Shown: one piece after another, positions 13,901 through 22,938 of the stretch
Position numbering within the stretch: position 1 is the stretch's first letter
How the letters are laid out: the number at the start of each line of letters is the position of its first letter
NCBI GenBank assembly: GCA_945860745.1
Contig: CAMASH010000002.1
Span: forward strand, 1-64,000
Direction of reading: 5' to 3'
DNA length: 64,000 bases
Origin: Chthoniobacter flavus
Lineage (GTDB): Bacteria; Verrucomicrobiota; Verrucomicrobiia; Chthoniobacterales; Terrimicrobiaceae
Made by a program: the position numbers and the translations under genes
The notes under the pieces: generated by a model
Told to the model about the DNA's origin: nothing
The model's input: the letters and a program-made list of their open reading frames with translations, nothing else
Databases searched by the model: none

Positions 13901-16900
13901 CAAACGGCACCCCTCGATGTCGGAATCGTCGGCCTTCCGCCAGATGGCCGGCGGCCGGACGTGGGTGCGCATGCCCCCGGGCAGGAACCCCACGGCTGCG
14001 GGTGGGTTTTGCTTCCATTCCACAATCCGCGCGGGCAGGGGCAGGCAATCCTTGCCCGCCGCCGGATCGCTCCGCGTGCCCTGCAAGACCGCTTCAAAAT
14101 CCGCCAGCGCCTGCAGGCGGTCGCCCCGCTCGAGGGCCAGTTTGCCCAGGCGAAGGTGAACCTGCGGCGGACAATCCCCGAGGCGGGCCGCGGCGCGTTG
14201 GCTCGATTCCCTCCGGGCCTCATCGCCCGTGCGTTCGAAAAAATCCGCGGCGGCAATGAGGGCGGCCGGGGTGCGGGCGTGACGGACGGCGACTGACGTC
14301 CAGGCCACTTGCGCCTCCTCCCATTCTCCCGCGCGTTCCAGCAATTCCGCGTGACGGATGGCCAGGGCAGGATCGGGCACAGGGCTGGACGCGATGAGGC
14401 GCTTGAGCAATTGCGCGGCCTCCTCCCAGTCCCCGGCTTTCTCCGCCGCGGCCAGCAGGGCCTGGAGGTCCGCCTGCGATTGCTCCCCGCTCCGGCGGGA
14501 TTCGACCAGGGCCTGGCGCGCCTCGGACCCGCGTCCCTCCTCTTCGAGGAGAAAAACCAGCCCGGTCTTCCAAACGATCCCGCCGGGCCACTCCACGACA
14601 CGGCGTTCCAGCCGCGCCCGCCAGTCTCCGGTCACGCGATTTTGCACGGCGAAGGCGGCAGCTTCGCGCAACACCTCCGCCTGCGCCCCGCCATCGCGCT
14701 CCGCCGCACAGGCCTCTTCGAGAAAATCCAAGCCCTGATCGAAAAGCTGCAGGCGGGTGGCGGCATTGAGGATCGGAGCATGCAGGCTCCGGCGGGACCC
14801 GGCCGGTGCCAGACCGTAAGCGCGCCGCCATGTCTCGAGAGCCCGAAACCAATTCCCGGCCATTTGTTCGGCCAGGGCGAGATCCGCCGCGGCCTGCCAG
14901 TCCTTCGGCAGGCTTTGCCACCGGGTCTCGAAAGTGGCCAGTCCCTCATCGATCTGTCCACTGTCGAGCTGGAGGTGCCCGATGCGGCGCTGATACTCCG
15001 CGGCTTTGTCTGGCTGCGAATCCGCCAGCTTGCGAAGCTCGGCCAGCGCCGCCGCTGTGTCGCCGGATTCCGCCAAGGCGGACGCCAGGGCATCCCGGAT
15101 CACAACGGAGTCCGCGTGCCGCGAAAATCCCTCGCGCAAGGCCTCCACCGCGCCCCTGGTGTCATTGTTCCACCGCTGCCAGCGCGCCAGCCGCAGCCAG
15201 GCGGTCTCGCCGCTTCCCGCCTCCGCCTGCGCACGGAGGCCGGCCAGCATTCCCCGCATCGCGACTCCCTCATCCGCAAGCAGGCTTTCCGTCTTGTCGT
15301 CCTGGCCTTGCATGGCGGAATGCAGGCGACGTTCCAAATCTTCGCGCGGAAGGTTCGGGGCCGCGGCGGCGCAGGCATTTTCCAGGACCTCGCGCACGGC
15401 GGCGGATTCGTTCTGCGCGGTCAGAAGATCCGCCAGATGGAGCGCGTATTCCGGCCGTGACGTCTCGCGGGCAAAGGCTTTGCGCGCCCAGGCCAGCGCC
15501 TCGTCATTCAATCTGGCATCCCGCAGAAGTTCCGAAAAGCGGAGGGCCGCCGCCGCTGCATCCTTCGGCTCCAGGAGGGAATCGTCAAAGCGCTCCAGCG
15601 TGGCCGTGACGTCCTTGTCGCGGTGGAGTTCCAGATAAAATCGCGCCAGCTCAGTGGCGGCGGCTTCATCATTTCGGGCCGCGGAAAAACGGTCGGACAA
15701 ACTCTTCTCGAGGGGAGCGGAAAGACGCAGGCGGCGGTAAAACTCCGCGGCCCGTGCCGTGGCATTTTCATCGCCTTGGCGGGTGGCCAGGTAGTCCGCG
15801 ATGCGTTTTTCGGCATCCGCCTCCTGCCCGCTCAAGGCGGAAACCTCCGCCCGCTGGAAGATGACGTTCTCATCCTGGGGACGAAGAGCGAGGACGCGGT
15901 CATAGAGCGCCGCGGCCGCGGCGGAGTGACCGGCGGAAAGCTCGAGCGCCGCCACCTCGCCCGCCAGCGCGGCGTCCTTTGGCAACAATTCGGACGCCTT
16001 GCGCAGCCAGAACAGGCGTTGCGCGTCGTCGGTCTGGAATCCGGCCAGATCCGCCACGCGCAAGGCCGGCCCGGGATCCTTCGGGCGGGCCTCCGCCTCT
16101 GCCCGCCACGTGTTTTTCAGGACATCAAGGGTCCCCGCTTGCTCATGGAGATGGAAGAGCCGCTGGCGGGCGGCAGCGAGCTTCCAATGGCCGGGACCCA
16201 TCAACGCGAGCAACGCCTCCTGCGCCGCGAGGGCGTCCGCGGGTTTGCCGTCCTCCTCCAACCGGCGGGAAATTTCCTCCCAAGCCGCGAAGCGTTCGGG
16301 CGGTGATCCCTTTTCCGCAATGATGCGCCAATGACCAATGGCCGCGGCCCCATCGCCGGCCTGGGTGCTGGCCGCCGCGAGTTTCTTTCGCAAAGCCAGA
16401 TCGTCCGGCGCGAGCGCAACCGCCTCCTCCCACGCGGCGCGGGATTTCGGACCGTCGCCCGCGCGCAGATGAAGTTCTCCCAGGCGGGCCAGCATCTGCG
16501 GGTTTTTTCTGGTGGCAGCGGCGGCATCCAGCACAGCGGCGGCGGCGCGAAAATCTCCCTTCTCCTCCCACCAGGCCGCCTGCAAATCGATGGCCGCCCC
16601 ATCCCCGCCAGCCGCGGCCTGCCCGAGGATTTTCGTGGATTCTTCGCCTTTCCCCGCCTGCCGCAAAATCCGCGCGGACAACACCGGGGATTTTGCGGAC
16701 TGCTGCCGGGCCGACTCGATGAGCAGATCGGTTTCTCCGGCTTTGTGATAAATATCCCACAATCGATCAAAGGCGGTCTTTTGCCCCGGATTGGCCGTGA
16801 GGAGGGCGCGGTAGCGATCCGCCAGGCGCTGGGAGTCGGCGTCCAGGGTCCAGCCCGGTCCGGCCGCGACCAGGCTGAGCGCGGCGGCAAGAAAGCGCCA

Positions 16901-16906
16901 ATTCAT
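10904..16906 (-). CDS. Giant secreted TPR-repeat protein (2,000 residues)
   Basis: From MNWRFLAAALSLVAAGPGWT, a signal peptide, the protein is almost entirely degenerate TPR-like helix pairs, seen as regularly spaced W-LG-Y-G-A-P patterns (for example ALYDRVLALRPQDENVIFQRA and AADLALAEQMAGNWFRALETW). Such alpha-solenoids scaffold protein complexes, here probably in the periplasm or on the surface. No enzymatic domain is visible. I chose the second ATG because it begins the signal peptide. It is the fifth gene of a tight minus-strand series and sits 42 bp after the DUF4412 gene. Confidence 0.8.
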   Translation of the reverse strand: MNWRFLAAALSLVAAGPGWTLDADSQRLADRYRALLTANPGQKTAFDRLWDIYHKAGETDLLIESARQQSAKSPVLSARILRQAGKGEESTKILGQAAAGGDGAAIDLQAAWWEEKGDFRAAAAVLDAAAATRKNPQMLARLGELHLRAGDGPKSRAAWEEAVALAPDDLALRKKLAAASTQAGDGAAAIGHWRIIAEKGSPPERFAAWEEISRRLEEDGKPADALAAQEALLALMGPGHWKLAAARQRLFHLHEQAGTLDVLKNTWRAEAEARPKDPGPALRVADLAGFQTDDAQRLFWLRKASELLPKDAALAGEVAALELSAGHSAAAAALYDRVLALRPQDENVIFQRAEVSALSGQEADAEKRIADYLATRQGDENATARAAEFYRRLRLSAPLEKSLSDRFSAARNDEAAATELARFYLELHRDKDVTATLERFDDSLLEPKDAAAAALRFSELLRDARLNDEALAWARKAFARETSRPEYALHLADLLTAQNESAAVREVLENACAAAAPNLPREDLERRLHSAMQGQDDKTESLLADEGVAMRGMLAGLRAQAEAGSGETAWLRLARWQRWNNDTRGAVEALREGFSRHADSVVIRDALASALAESGDTAAALAELRKLADSQPDKAAEYQRRIGHLQLDSGQIDEGLATFETRWQSLPKDWQAAADLALAEQMAGNWFRALETWRRAYGLAPAGSRRSLHAPILNAATRLQLFDQGLDFLEEACAAERDGGAQAEVLREAAAFAVQNRVTGDWRARLERRVVEWPGGIVWKTGLVFLLEEEGRGSEARQALVESRRSGEQSQADLQALLAAAEKAGDWEEAAQLLKRLIASSPVPDPALAIRHAELLERAGEWEEAQVAWTSVAVRHARTPAALIAAADFFERTGDEARRESSQRAAARLGDCPPQVHLRLGKLALERGDRLQALADFEAVLQGTRSDPAAGKDCLPLPARIVEWKQNPPAAVGFLPGGMRTHVRPPAIWRKADDSDIEGCRLLAIQEAGPLLANSPDKSKWLQGFSLPVERIWAAYYSGETAAAFADMERLVDAGDSTEATEQAFASVAMEAGQGQALGRWAAADSEKAVARWDNVLAALARMLDAGWRPGADEAVQLFAAAPALKRWQGAQAFATRNLHRTACVLGDSVPADLSSSQAVSAWMELAKWRLALRDPEGMISGLDQAIATAPPAVSFAQPLFGAIRARWLLTPPDQRPAFEQSLAARWQDEKHSGCASATRALLAGLKENDETAAEEIATLFAGLGVAEGEGWSELVQQGGQQLEEWNLHRLARALYRQDLARDPALLAMRGENFRRSTESQFLLNQLATASPRSTPYLLGEWLARGATDEELLQAANRLQQSGRFETAAAVLQRLCGRAPRNEAVCAGIINLSGVPAMRKPAMAFLERLLAGEDSRSGSPVLQSAAMRLAGLWEEEGDSARALALLQRPAGDKAPDRGLILQSIQILCRLGKFREALALLEKNAAAFSPADGSLSLPLAELYAGLGREREARSLLEKLAERPKADPGAIARLHELDGTSPAGPPPAPVREEWEKLVKDLDRKPKSREDRFSAGREFLSRRDIPEDLRRAELARLKQIAGRHPDLVPPFFLLRLELARSSGTAPALEKELSAEWNGGRGRYFAGEILLQLFLEQKRTDEVGRVLDDYLAARHFHERAWDQIGQTLLKAGQPALAARVFSELTAHSPGDSHRALFLAAALWKSGRQAEAREMLAPLERIAALDAQKHLDLAQFALSVEDADGAKGRLLAAGILRGNARAAGLWESLAGQFIRSKQFDQAGAAMVRVMENNPQALSPKTVADYYEGLAAMADLEPDTNEFLLPLRQFRDLRMEIAARLVAAGNAGRAWLWMESAAPDSAEVRWREILQGLEKTDPDRAGRLWEIAAQNPAWDVRLAAAQFYLRRAQASPSSALKDLARAHELHPGSFGIASAYAAELLRLKNPAAARQALQDVISAYAPPADRRAAREMLASLQASPALPNDG

Positions 16907-16948
16907 GGCAGGCAAGTTAACGAAAACCACCAGCCCGGCAACTCGCGA

Positions 16949-17584
16949 TCAACGCGGCAGCGACGGCATCTGCATGGTCTTGTAGCCGGAGGGCACCGAA
17001 AATTCCGAATCAGCCAGCGGGTTTTCGTTGACCGCGACAACGGTCATGGTGGTTTTTCCCCCGCCCGGCGTTTCAATCACGGTGCGCAGGGGGAAGCCGT
17101 CAATCTCCTGGCCTTGCAGGGCTATTTGAAAGGGATCGCTGGGCGAGAGGGCGGCGACTTCACTCATGATTTTCTGGGCGGCGGGAAGATCCTTGGTCAG
17201 CCAGACATTCACTTTGGCCCCTTGGGAGGTCAGGGTGTATTCCTCGCAGGCGAATCCGCTGATGGTTTCCTTGTTGCCGGTCGGCTTGGGCCCCTCCGTC
17301 CCGGCGGCGGGGGCCTGTTGCATGCTCTTGATGAGCGCTCCGGGAATGGTCATCACCATTTTCTGATCGTGCATGAGGTTTTGCATGTCGCCGGACTTGA
17401 GGTCGATGATGGTGGAAACCTTGGGGCTGGCATCCATCCGCATCTTCTGACCCTTGATCTTCATCGTGACCGTCAGGGCCGCCGCCGGTTGGGCTTCCTG
17501 CTGGACTTTCTGGGTGATGGTGAGGTCGGCGTGGGCCGCGGTGGCCAAAACTGCCGCGAGGAGGAGGGGAAGAAACTTTTTCAT
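16949..17584 (-). CDS. Secreted DUF4412-type protein
   Basis: The 211-residue product begins with the signal peptide MKKFLPLLLAAVLATAAHAD. The rest fits DUF4412: a repeated beta-strand plan with MKIKGQKMRMDASP, STIIDLKSGDMQNLMHDQK, and a late segment ending FSVPSGYKTMQMP. Family function is unknown; the fold is likely a LolA/LppX-like half barrel, which would bind a lipid or peptide in the periplasm (inference). The start is set by the signal peptide. It lies 8 bp after the ACT-domain gene. Confidence 0.8.
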   Translation of the reverse strand: MKKFLPLLLAAVLATAAHADLTITQKVQQEAQPAAALTVTMKIKGQKMRMDASPKVSTIIDLKSGDMQNLMHDQKMVMTIPGALIKSMQQAPAAGTEGPKPTGNKETISGFACEEYTLTSQGAKVNVWLTKDLPAAQKIMSEVAALSPSDPFQIALQGQEIDGFPLRTVIETPGGGKTTMTVVAVNENPLADSEFSVPSGYKTMQMPSLPR

Positions 17585-17592
17585 GGAAGAAT

Positions 17593-18057
17593 CTAGCGCG
17601 AAAGATCGGCCTGGGTGAGAATTTGAAATCCGTCGCCCCGCAGGACGGAACTGGAACATTCAATGTCGTCGAGATGCATGGCCAGAACGGCCCGTCCGCG
17701 CGGACGGACCAGGAGCGGATAGCTGAAGTAAATATTCACTTCGGCCATGAGCAGGGCGGCCAGCACCTTGGCCAGATCGGCCGCGCCTTCGCGCAGTTCC
17801 ACCACGAGCACCTCGCATTCGCTGAAGGGGACTTCATGCTCGTGAAAAAGCTGGGTCACCCGCTCCGGATCGCTCACCACCATGCGGCCGATGGAGGACT
17901 CGGAGGAATCCTGGATGCTCAGGGCCAGCACGACGACGTGGTGCTCGTTGAGGAGTTTGACGACTTCGAGCAGGGCTCCGACTTTATTTTGCAGGAAAAC
18001 GGAAAACTGCCGGACGGGAGCGCCGTCGAGCTTTTCGGTGGTGGGAGCGGCGGGCAT
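17593..18057 (-). CDS. Tandem ACT-domain protein
   Basis: This 154-residue protein has two ACT domains and no catalytic domain. The first starts at RQFSVFLQNKVGALLEVVKL (about 16-35) and the second covers about 80-150. Each has the beta-alpha-beta-beta-alpha-beta pattern and a ligand-binding Asn/Gly turn. Stand-alone ACT pairs bind small ligands, often amino acids, and regulate enzymes; the ligand is not evident. It is located between two secreted-protein genes, 25 bp and 8 bp away. Confidence 0.8.
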   Translation of the reverse strand: MPAAPTTEKLDGAPVRQFSVFLQNKVGALLEVVKLLNEHHVVVLALSIQDSSESSIGRMVVSDPERVTQLFHEHEVPFSECEVLVVELREGAADLAKVLAALLMAEVNIYFSYPLLVRPRGRAVLAMHLDDIECSSSVLRGDGFQILTQADLSR

Positions 18058-18082
18058 GGGAAAAACTTCTGAAAAAATGCGA

Positions 18083-18532
18083 TTACTTGTACGAATACAA
18101 AAGGCAGAACTGGGATTTTTCCCCCTCGAGAAGGGTCACCTTGATGAAGTATCTTCCACTCACGTCGGGCGCGAATCCCGCCGCGGCCATGATGCCATTT
18201 TCATAAACCTGATAGTCCACCGGTTTGCCTTTTTCGTCGAAGACGCCGACGCCGATTTTGCGCGCGGGCGGAACCACCGCACCGGAGAACCAGTATTCAT
18301 TGCCAGCGAACAAATTGACCTCGAGAAATTTCGAGCGGTTGGGCTCCAGTTCACCCGACCAGAAGCCGTCGCGGATTTTGTAGCCGTCGTTGCTGAAGGC
18401 CCCGGCCAGTTCAAGGGCCTTGCTCCGCGCGCTGAAATCGACTTCCCCCGGCGGGGCCTCGGTTTTTTCCTGGGCGGATGCGGTGGACACCACCGCCAGA
18501 AGAAGCGCAAAAATGTGCGGGAGACGAATCAT
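18083..18532 (-). CDS. Small secreted beta-rich protein, unknown function
   Basis: The 149-residue protein has a signal peptide (MIRLPHIFALLLAVVSTASA). The remainder alternates strands, with GNEYWFSGAVV, KIGVGVFDEKGKPV and GRYFIKVTLLEGEKS, a pattern like GOLD or bacterial pre-peptidase C-terminal domains. Function unknown. Its ATG overlaps the stop of the upstream gene (ATGA), so translation of the two is coupled. Confidence 0.75.
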   Translation of the reverse strand: MIRLPHIFALLLAVVSTASAQEKTEAPPGEVDFSARSKALELAGAFSNDGYKIRDGFWSGELEPNRSKFLEVNLFAGNEYWFSGAVVPPARKIGVGVFDEKGKPVDYQVYENGIMAAAGFAPDVSGRYFIKVTLLEGEKSQFCLLYSYK

Positions 18533-19332
18533 GATTCCCTGGAGCCTTTGGTGATCTCTTCCACGATGGAAACCATCGCCTGATGGAGATCCTTCACATT
18601 CTGGTCAGTCAGGGTCGCGGGCTGGACATAGCCGAGGGACTTTTCCAGGTCTGCGCGAATCTCGACAATCAAAGGTTCCTTTTGCAAACCGGCCGGCAGG
18701 GCGCTGATCTGACCGAGAAGATATTCGATGATGGCTGGCTGATGCAGGAGGCGGGCGGATTCCGGGGTATAAGCGCCCTCGACCAACCCGCTGACGATTT
18801 CGGTCCCGCGCACCCACGCGCCGAGGCTCACCAGGGTGACGAGGCTGCTGTCTTTTTGTTCCTCCATGTCGAGTTTCACTTCGTTCTGGGTTGCTTCCAG
18901 TTCCTCGCGCAAGGCGCTCCAGTCGTTGTTCTCGGCAAAATCATTCAAGCTGTTGCTGCGGCCGAGGACGCTCTGGCTCACGTTCAACTTCTTGGCCAGA
19001 TTGATGATTTCCTTGCCGATGTTTTTGACCCCCTGGCTGTCCTGCGCTTCGACGGCGATGTAGCCGTCTGCCACCAGGGTGCCGAGCACAAGGGCAATTT
19101 GGGCGCGGCTGGAGGTGGCCGCCGGCGTGCCCGTGCGCACCAGTTTGACCCAATTGGGACGGCCCAGTTTGCCGATGGCGGCAAAAAATTCGCCCGGCAT
19201 GGGAACGGTAACCGAATCCACCCGTTCCGCGCCTTTGATCTGGCCCGGGGTCATGGCCGTCTCGGCCGCAAACAAGCCCCCGGCGGACAGGGCGGGCAAG
19301 GCGGCAAAAAATAACCGTCGCATCCAATTCAT
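18529..19332 (-). CDS. Secreted helical protein, unknown function
   Basis: I start at MNWMRRLFFAALPALSAGGLFA, giving 267 residues with a signal peptide; the ATG at 19323 is an alternative. The body is mainly helical (for example LREELEATQNEVKLDMEEQ). No family recognised with confidence; the length and layout are like verrucomicrobial secreted proteins of unknown role. It heads the eight-gene minus-strand run to lacZ and overlaps the next gene by four bases. hrpB starts 91 bp away in the opposite direction, so both promoters lie in that gap. Confidence 0.7.
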   Translation of the reverse strand: MNWMRRLFFAALPALSAGGLFAAETAMTPGQIKGAERVDSVTVPMPGEFFAAIGKLGRPNWVKLVRTGTPAATSSRAQIALVLGTLVADGYIAVEAQDSQGVKNIGKEIINLAKKLNVSQSVLGRSNSLNDFAENNDWSALREELEATQNEVKLDMEEQKDSSLVTLVSLGAWVRGTEIVSGLVEGAYTPESARLLHQPAIIEYLLGQISALPAGLQKEPLIVEIRADLEKSLGYVQPATLTDQNVKDLHQAMVSIVEEITKGSRES

Positions 19333-19423
19333 CAGAGCAGATAATACCAAGCATCGAACTTTGGCGAGCGACTTTCGCGACAGGCGGGACGCGCGGTCGC
19401 CGCGATTTTTACCACCGAGCAGC

Positions 19424-21946
19424 GTGAACGCACATCTTCCCATTTACGATCTCGACGAGGAGATCGTGGCCGCCCAGCAAGCCGGCCGTCTCGTCCTTCA
19501 GGCCCCGACCGGCTCGGGAAAATCCACCCAGGTGCCGCAGATCCTCCTCGACGGCGGTGCGCTGGGCGAGGGCCGCTGCGTCATCCTGCAACCCCGCCGG
19601 CTGGCCGCCCGCATGCTGGCCAAGCGCGTGGCCGAGGAACGCGGCGTCCCTCTCGGCACGGAGGTCGGCTATCGCATCCGGCTGGACAATGTTTCCTCCG
19701 CGCAGACCCGCATCCTCTTCGTCACCGAGGGCATTCTCCTGCGGCAGATGATCGCCGACCCGCGGTTGCGGGACATTTCCACCATCATCTTCGACGAATT
19801 TCACGAGCGCCACCTCTACGGCGACATCAGTCTGGCCCGCGCCTTGGATCTCCAGGAATCCGCCCGACCCGACCTCAAGATCATCGTCATGTCCGCCACG
19901 CTGGACGGCGGTCAGATCGAAAAATACCTGGCCCCCTGCCAGACCCTGGTCTCGGAAGGACGGGTTTTCCCCGTCGGGCTCGAATACCTCCGCCACGAAC
20001 CCCGCGACGAGCCGCCCTGGGAACTCGCGGCCGAGGCCGTGCGGGAAAACTTCGCGCAAACCGACGGAGACGTCCTCATCTTCATGCCCGGCGCCTACGA
20101 AATCCAGCGCACCATCCGGGAACTCTCCCACCGCGTGCTGCGCGCCGGCGTCACCATCCTGCCCCTCCATGGCGAACTCCCCGCCGCCGAGCAGGACAAG
20201 GCCGTGGCCCGCACCGCCCAGCGCAAGATCATTGTCTCGACCAACGTGGCCGAGACCTCCCTCACCATCGACGGCGTGACCATGGTGGTCGATGCCGGCC
20301 TGGCCCGCGTGGCCCGCTACGACCCCAACCGCGGCATCAACACCCTCATGATCGAAAAGATCAGCCGCGCCTCCGCCGATCAACGCGCCGGCCGGGCCGG
20401 ACGCACCGCACCGGGAATTTGCCTGCGCCTCTGGACCGAACGCGACCACGTCCAGCGCCCGCCGGTCGAACTCCCCGAAATCAAACGCCTCGACCTGGCC
20501 GAGACCGTTCTTTCCCTCAAAGCCGCCGGGGTGCGCGATCCGGCCGGTTTCCGCTGGATCGACCGGCCGGAGGAAAAATCCCTCGCCCGCGCCGAGCAAC
20601 TCCTGCGCGATCTCGGGGCCCTGGACGATGCCAGCGGCGAGATCACCCCGACCGGACGCCGCATGCTCAGCTTTCCCGTCCATCCCCGCTACGCCCGCAT
20701 GTTTCTCGCCGCCGAGGAATCGGGTTGTGTGCGCGCCGCCGCCCTCATCGCCGCCCTCACCCAATCCCGCAGCCTCCTGCTCAAAACCGAAAAGCGCATC
20801 GAGGAGGAACGGGCGGAAATTTTCGGCGAGGGCAGCTCGGACTTCCTCATCCTCATGCGCGCTTTCCAGTTCGCCGAACGCCACGACTTCCGTCTCGAGG
20901 CCCTCCGTCCCCTCGCCATTCACGGCGAGGCCGCCCGGCAGGTGAAAAAACTCTTCGAGCAATTTCTGGAAATCGCCCGGGACGAAGACCTCGACACCGA
21001 GGCCGGATCCGTCCGCGACGAAGCCATCGCCCGCTGCGTCCTGGCCGGATTCGCCGATCAGGTCGCCCGCCGCCGCAGCGGGGGAACGCTCGTTTGTGAC
21101 ATCGTCCACGAACGCCGCGGCCAGCTGGCCCGCGCCAGCATCGCGCAGAACAGCCAGCTCATCGTGGCCGCCGAGATCAACGAAATCGAAGGCCGCGGCG
21201 GCGAAGTGCAGGTCATTCTCTCCCTCGCCACCGAGATCGAGGAAGCCTGGCTGCGCGAAATGTTTCCCGGCCACTTCGAGGAACGCAGCGCCCACATTTA
21301 CGACAGCTCCCAGAACCGCGTCGTCGTCCGCCGGGAAAAAATCTTCCGCGATCTTGTCATCGAATCCCAGGACCGCGACGCCGAGCCCTCACCCCGGGCC
21401 ACTTCCTGCCTCGCCGCCCGCGTGGTCGAAGGCGACTTGAAACTCACCCGGTGGGACGACGCCGTCGAACAATGGATCGAACGTGTCAATTTTCTGGCCC
21501 GCGTTCTGCCCGAACAGAACCTCCCCCCCATCGGCCCGACCGAACGCGAATACATCGTCCATCTCGCCTGCGACGGAGCCACCAATTATCGCGAAATCAA
21601 GGACCGCCCTGTCCTGGGACTGGCCCGCTCGATTTTGACCCCCGCGCAGCAACATTTGGTGGACAAACAAGCCCCCGAACGCCTCGAACTCCCCGGCGGA
21701 CGCCGCGCCAAGATCACCTACGCCGCCGACGCCGACCCCGTCCTCGGCGCCCGCATCCAGGATCTCTATGGCGTGACCGAGGACATCAAAATCGCCGCCG
21801 GCCGCGTGCCCGTGACGATCCAAGTCCTCGCCCCAAACCACCGGCCCGTGCAAGTGACGAAAAGTTTGAAAACCTTCTGGGCCGAGTCCTATCCCAAGCT
21901 CAAACAACAACTCTCCCGCCAGTATCCGAAACACGAATGGCGGTGA
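19424..21946 (+). CDS. hrpB: ATP-dependent DEAH-type helicase HrpB
   Basis: With a GTG start (VNAHLPIYDLDEEIV) the protein has 840 residues, as usual for HrpB. Walker A is PTGSGKST near 27-35; motif II is DEFHER near 124-129 (the DEFH variant typical of HrpB); motif III is SAT; motif VI contains QRAGRAGR. The HrpB-specific C-terminal domain is present (ERLELPGGRRAKITY to the end). It is an RNA helicase of unclear cellular role. No ATG lies between the upstream noise and the P-loop, which supports the GTG. Confidence 0.92.
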   Translation: MNAHLPIYDLDEEIVAAQQAGRLVLQAPTGSGKSTQVPQILLDGGALGEGRCVILQPRRLAARMLAKRVAEERGVPLGTEVGYRIRLDNVSSAQTRILFVTEGILLRQMIADPRLRDISTIIFDEFHERHLYGDISLARALDLQESARPDLKIIVMSATLDGGQIEKYLAPCQTLVSEGRVFPVGLEYLRHEPRDEPPWELAAEAVRENFAQTDGDVLIFMPGAYEIQRTIRELSHRVLRAGVTILPLHGELPAAEQDKAVARTAQRKIIVSTNVAETSLTIDGVTMVVDAGLARVARYDPNRGINTLMIEKISRASADQRAGRAGRTAPGICLRLWTERDHVQRPPVELPEIKRLDLAETVLSLKAAGVRDPAGFRWIDRPEEKSLARAEQLLRDLGALDDASGEITPTGRRMLSFPVHPRYARMFLAAEESGCVRAAALIAALTQSRSLLLKTEKRIEEERAEIFGEGSSDFLILMRAFQFAERHDFRLEALRPLAIHGEAARQVKKLFEQFLEIARDEDLDTEAGSVRDEAIARCVLAGFADQVARRRSGGTLVCDIVHERRGQLARASIAQNSQLIVAAEINEIEGRGGEVQVILSLATEIEEAWLREMFPGHFEERSAHIYDSSQNRVVVRREKIFRDLVIESQDRDAEPSPRATSCLAARVVEGDLKLTRWDDAVEQWIERVNFLARVLPEQNLPPIGPTEREYIVHLACDGATNYREIKDRPVLGLARSILTPAQQHLVDKQAPERLELPGGRRAKITYAADADPVLGARIQDLYGVTEDIKIAAGRVPVTIQVLAPNHRPVQVTKSLKTFWAESYPKLKQQLSRQYPKHEWR

Positions 21947-22073
21947 GCCTCATAAAGACGAAGAGCCTCCTCCCCTTTCCTGGAAGGCAAGGCGTCAATC
22001 AGGACACCAACGCATTTTTGAAGACCTCCCGTAAAAGCGCGATCTTTTCAGCGGGCGGGGAATGGTTGTTCAT

Positions 22074-22470
22074 TCACCCCTCGCCGTCCGGCACGAATAG
22101 GCCCGAGTATCCGGGCGTATAAAGGCGCAAGCCGGTGAGTTCGGCTATCCGCACAAAATGCGCATCGATGGCCTAGAGACGCATGTCGTCATGCAAGGCC
22201 AAGGCGGCGGTGGCCACGTCGAGCCAGGGCACGGTGAGACCGTTGTCGCGGAGTTTCCAAGCCATCGCGACGGTGCGATCCCGGTCCGCCTCGGCGCACG
22301 AGCGGTAGGGAACGACAGAAAAATGGCGTCCGAGCCGCCCGCGTTCGTCCCCGCGAGCGCCGCCCAGCACTTCGAGGCGCACCGGCGAACACCACTGCGC
22401 CTCGTAGACGTCGAGGAGGCTCTCCAAAGCCAGGCATTTGTCGTCTTCCCCGCGCAGGGGAGCTGCTTTT
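22074..22470 (-). pseudogene. Broken vapC (PIN toxin): amber stop and missing N-terminus
   Basis: The minus-strand frame reads ALESLLDVYEAQWCSPVRLE, later TVPWLDVATAALALHDDMRL, then a TAG at 22173-22175, and continues in frame as AIDAHFVRIAELTGLRLYTP up to TGA at 22074-22076. This is a PIN toxin body with the conserved late Asp (W-D-V-A). The N-terminal strand with the first catalytic Asp is not found upstream, and no antitoxin frame precedes it. The gene is dead unless the stop is a sequencing error and the start was missed. Confidence 0.8.
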
Positions 22471-22924
22471 GACTCGACCGGGGGGGGCTTCCCGTTTCCG
22501 CCATAGCGGATTTACTACCGTGTTGTCGAAATTCGTCAGACCGTGGAAATCCTAAAAATTTGGCACGGCGCACGGAAAAGACGACCGCGGCTTTAGTCCG
22601 AAATCGCCTTCGAACCGCCACCACGGGATCGGTCCCACACTATTCTCCCCCCGTATCTGTCCCAGGGTGAGCGTTTTGGTTTATGGGACCGAATCCTAGT
22701 GTGCCTGTTAGTCACTTTTCGCCAGGGGGTTCTCCTTCGATCCAGGGGATGGAGGGAAGACCTCCCAGTCGTCCGCATCCCTTTTCACGGACCAGAGAAT
22801 CGGAGCGCAGCGGAGATTCGAGCCAAGGCGAATCAAAGGTCATCCCGCCAGAGTCAGGCCTTTCTCCTTCGGCTTTAATTCCCCTGGCCCTTATCAATGA
22901 CAGAATTGACAGACCCAATGCCAA
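22471..22924. other. Intergenic stretch upstream of vapBC
   Basis: Between the decayed vapC and the intact vapBC I see no gene. Open frames here are short and lack motifs. The last 30 bases form a likely operator for vapBC. Confidence 0.5.
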
Positions 22925-22938
22925 ATGTCATTGTCATT
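22896..22938 (+). promoter_or_regulatory. Probable VapB operator at the vapBC start
   Basis: Two TGACA half sites (AATGACA at 22896-22902, TTGACA at 22906-22911) face two TGTCATT sites (22926-22932 and 22932-22938). The inverted set spans the annotated ATG. AbrB-fold antitoxins usually bind such palindromes and repress their own operon. TTGACA at 22906 could also serve as a -35 box, in which case a downstream GTG codon (22943) might be the true vapB start. Confidence 0.45.

Noticed and set aside
19409..21295. 628-codon minus-strand frame opposite hrpB
   Set aside because: Antisense of a helicase with all motifs; Gly/Asp/His-rich shadow.
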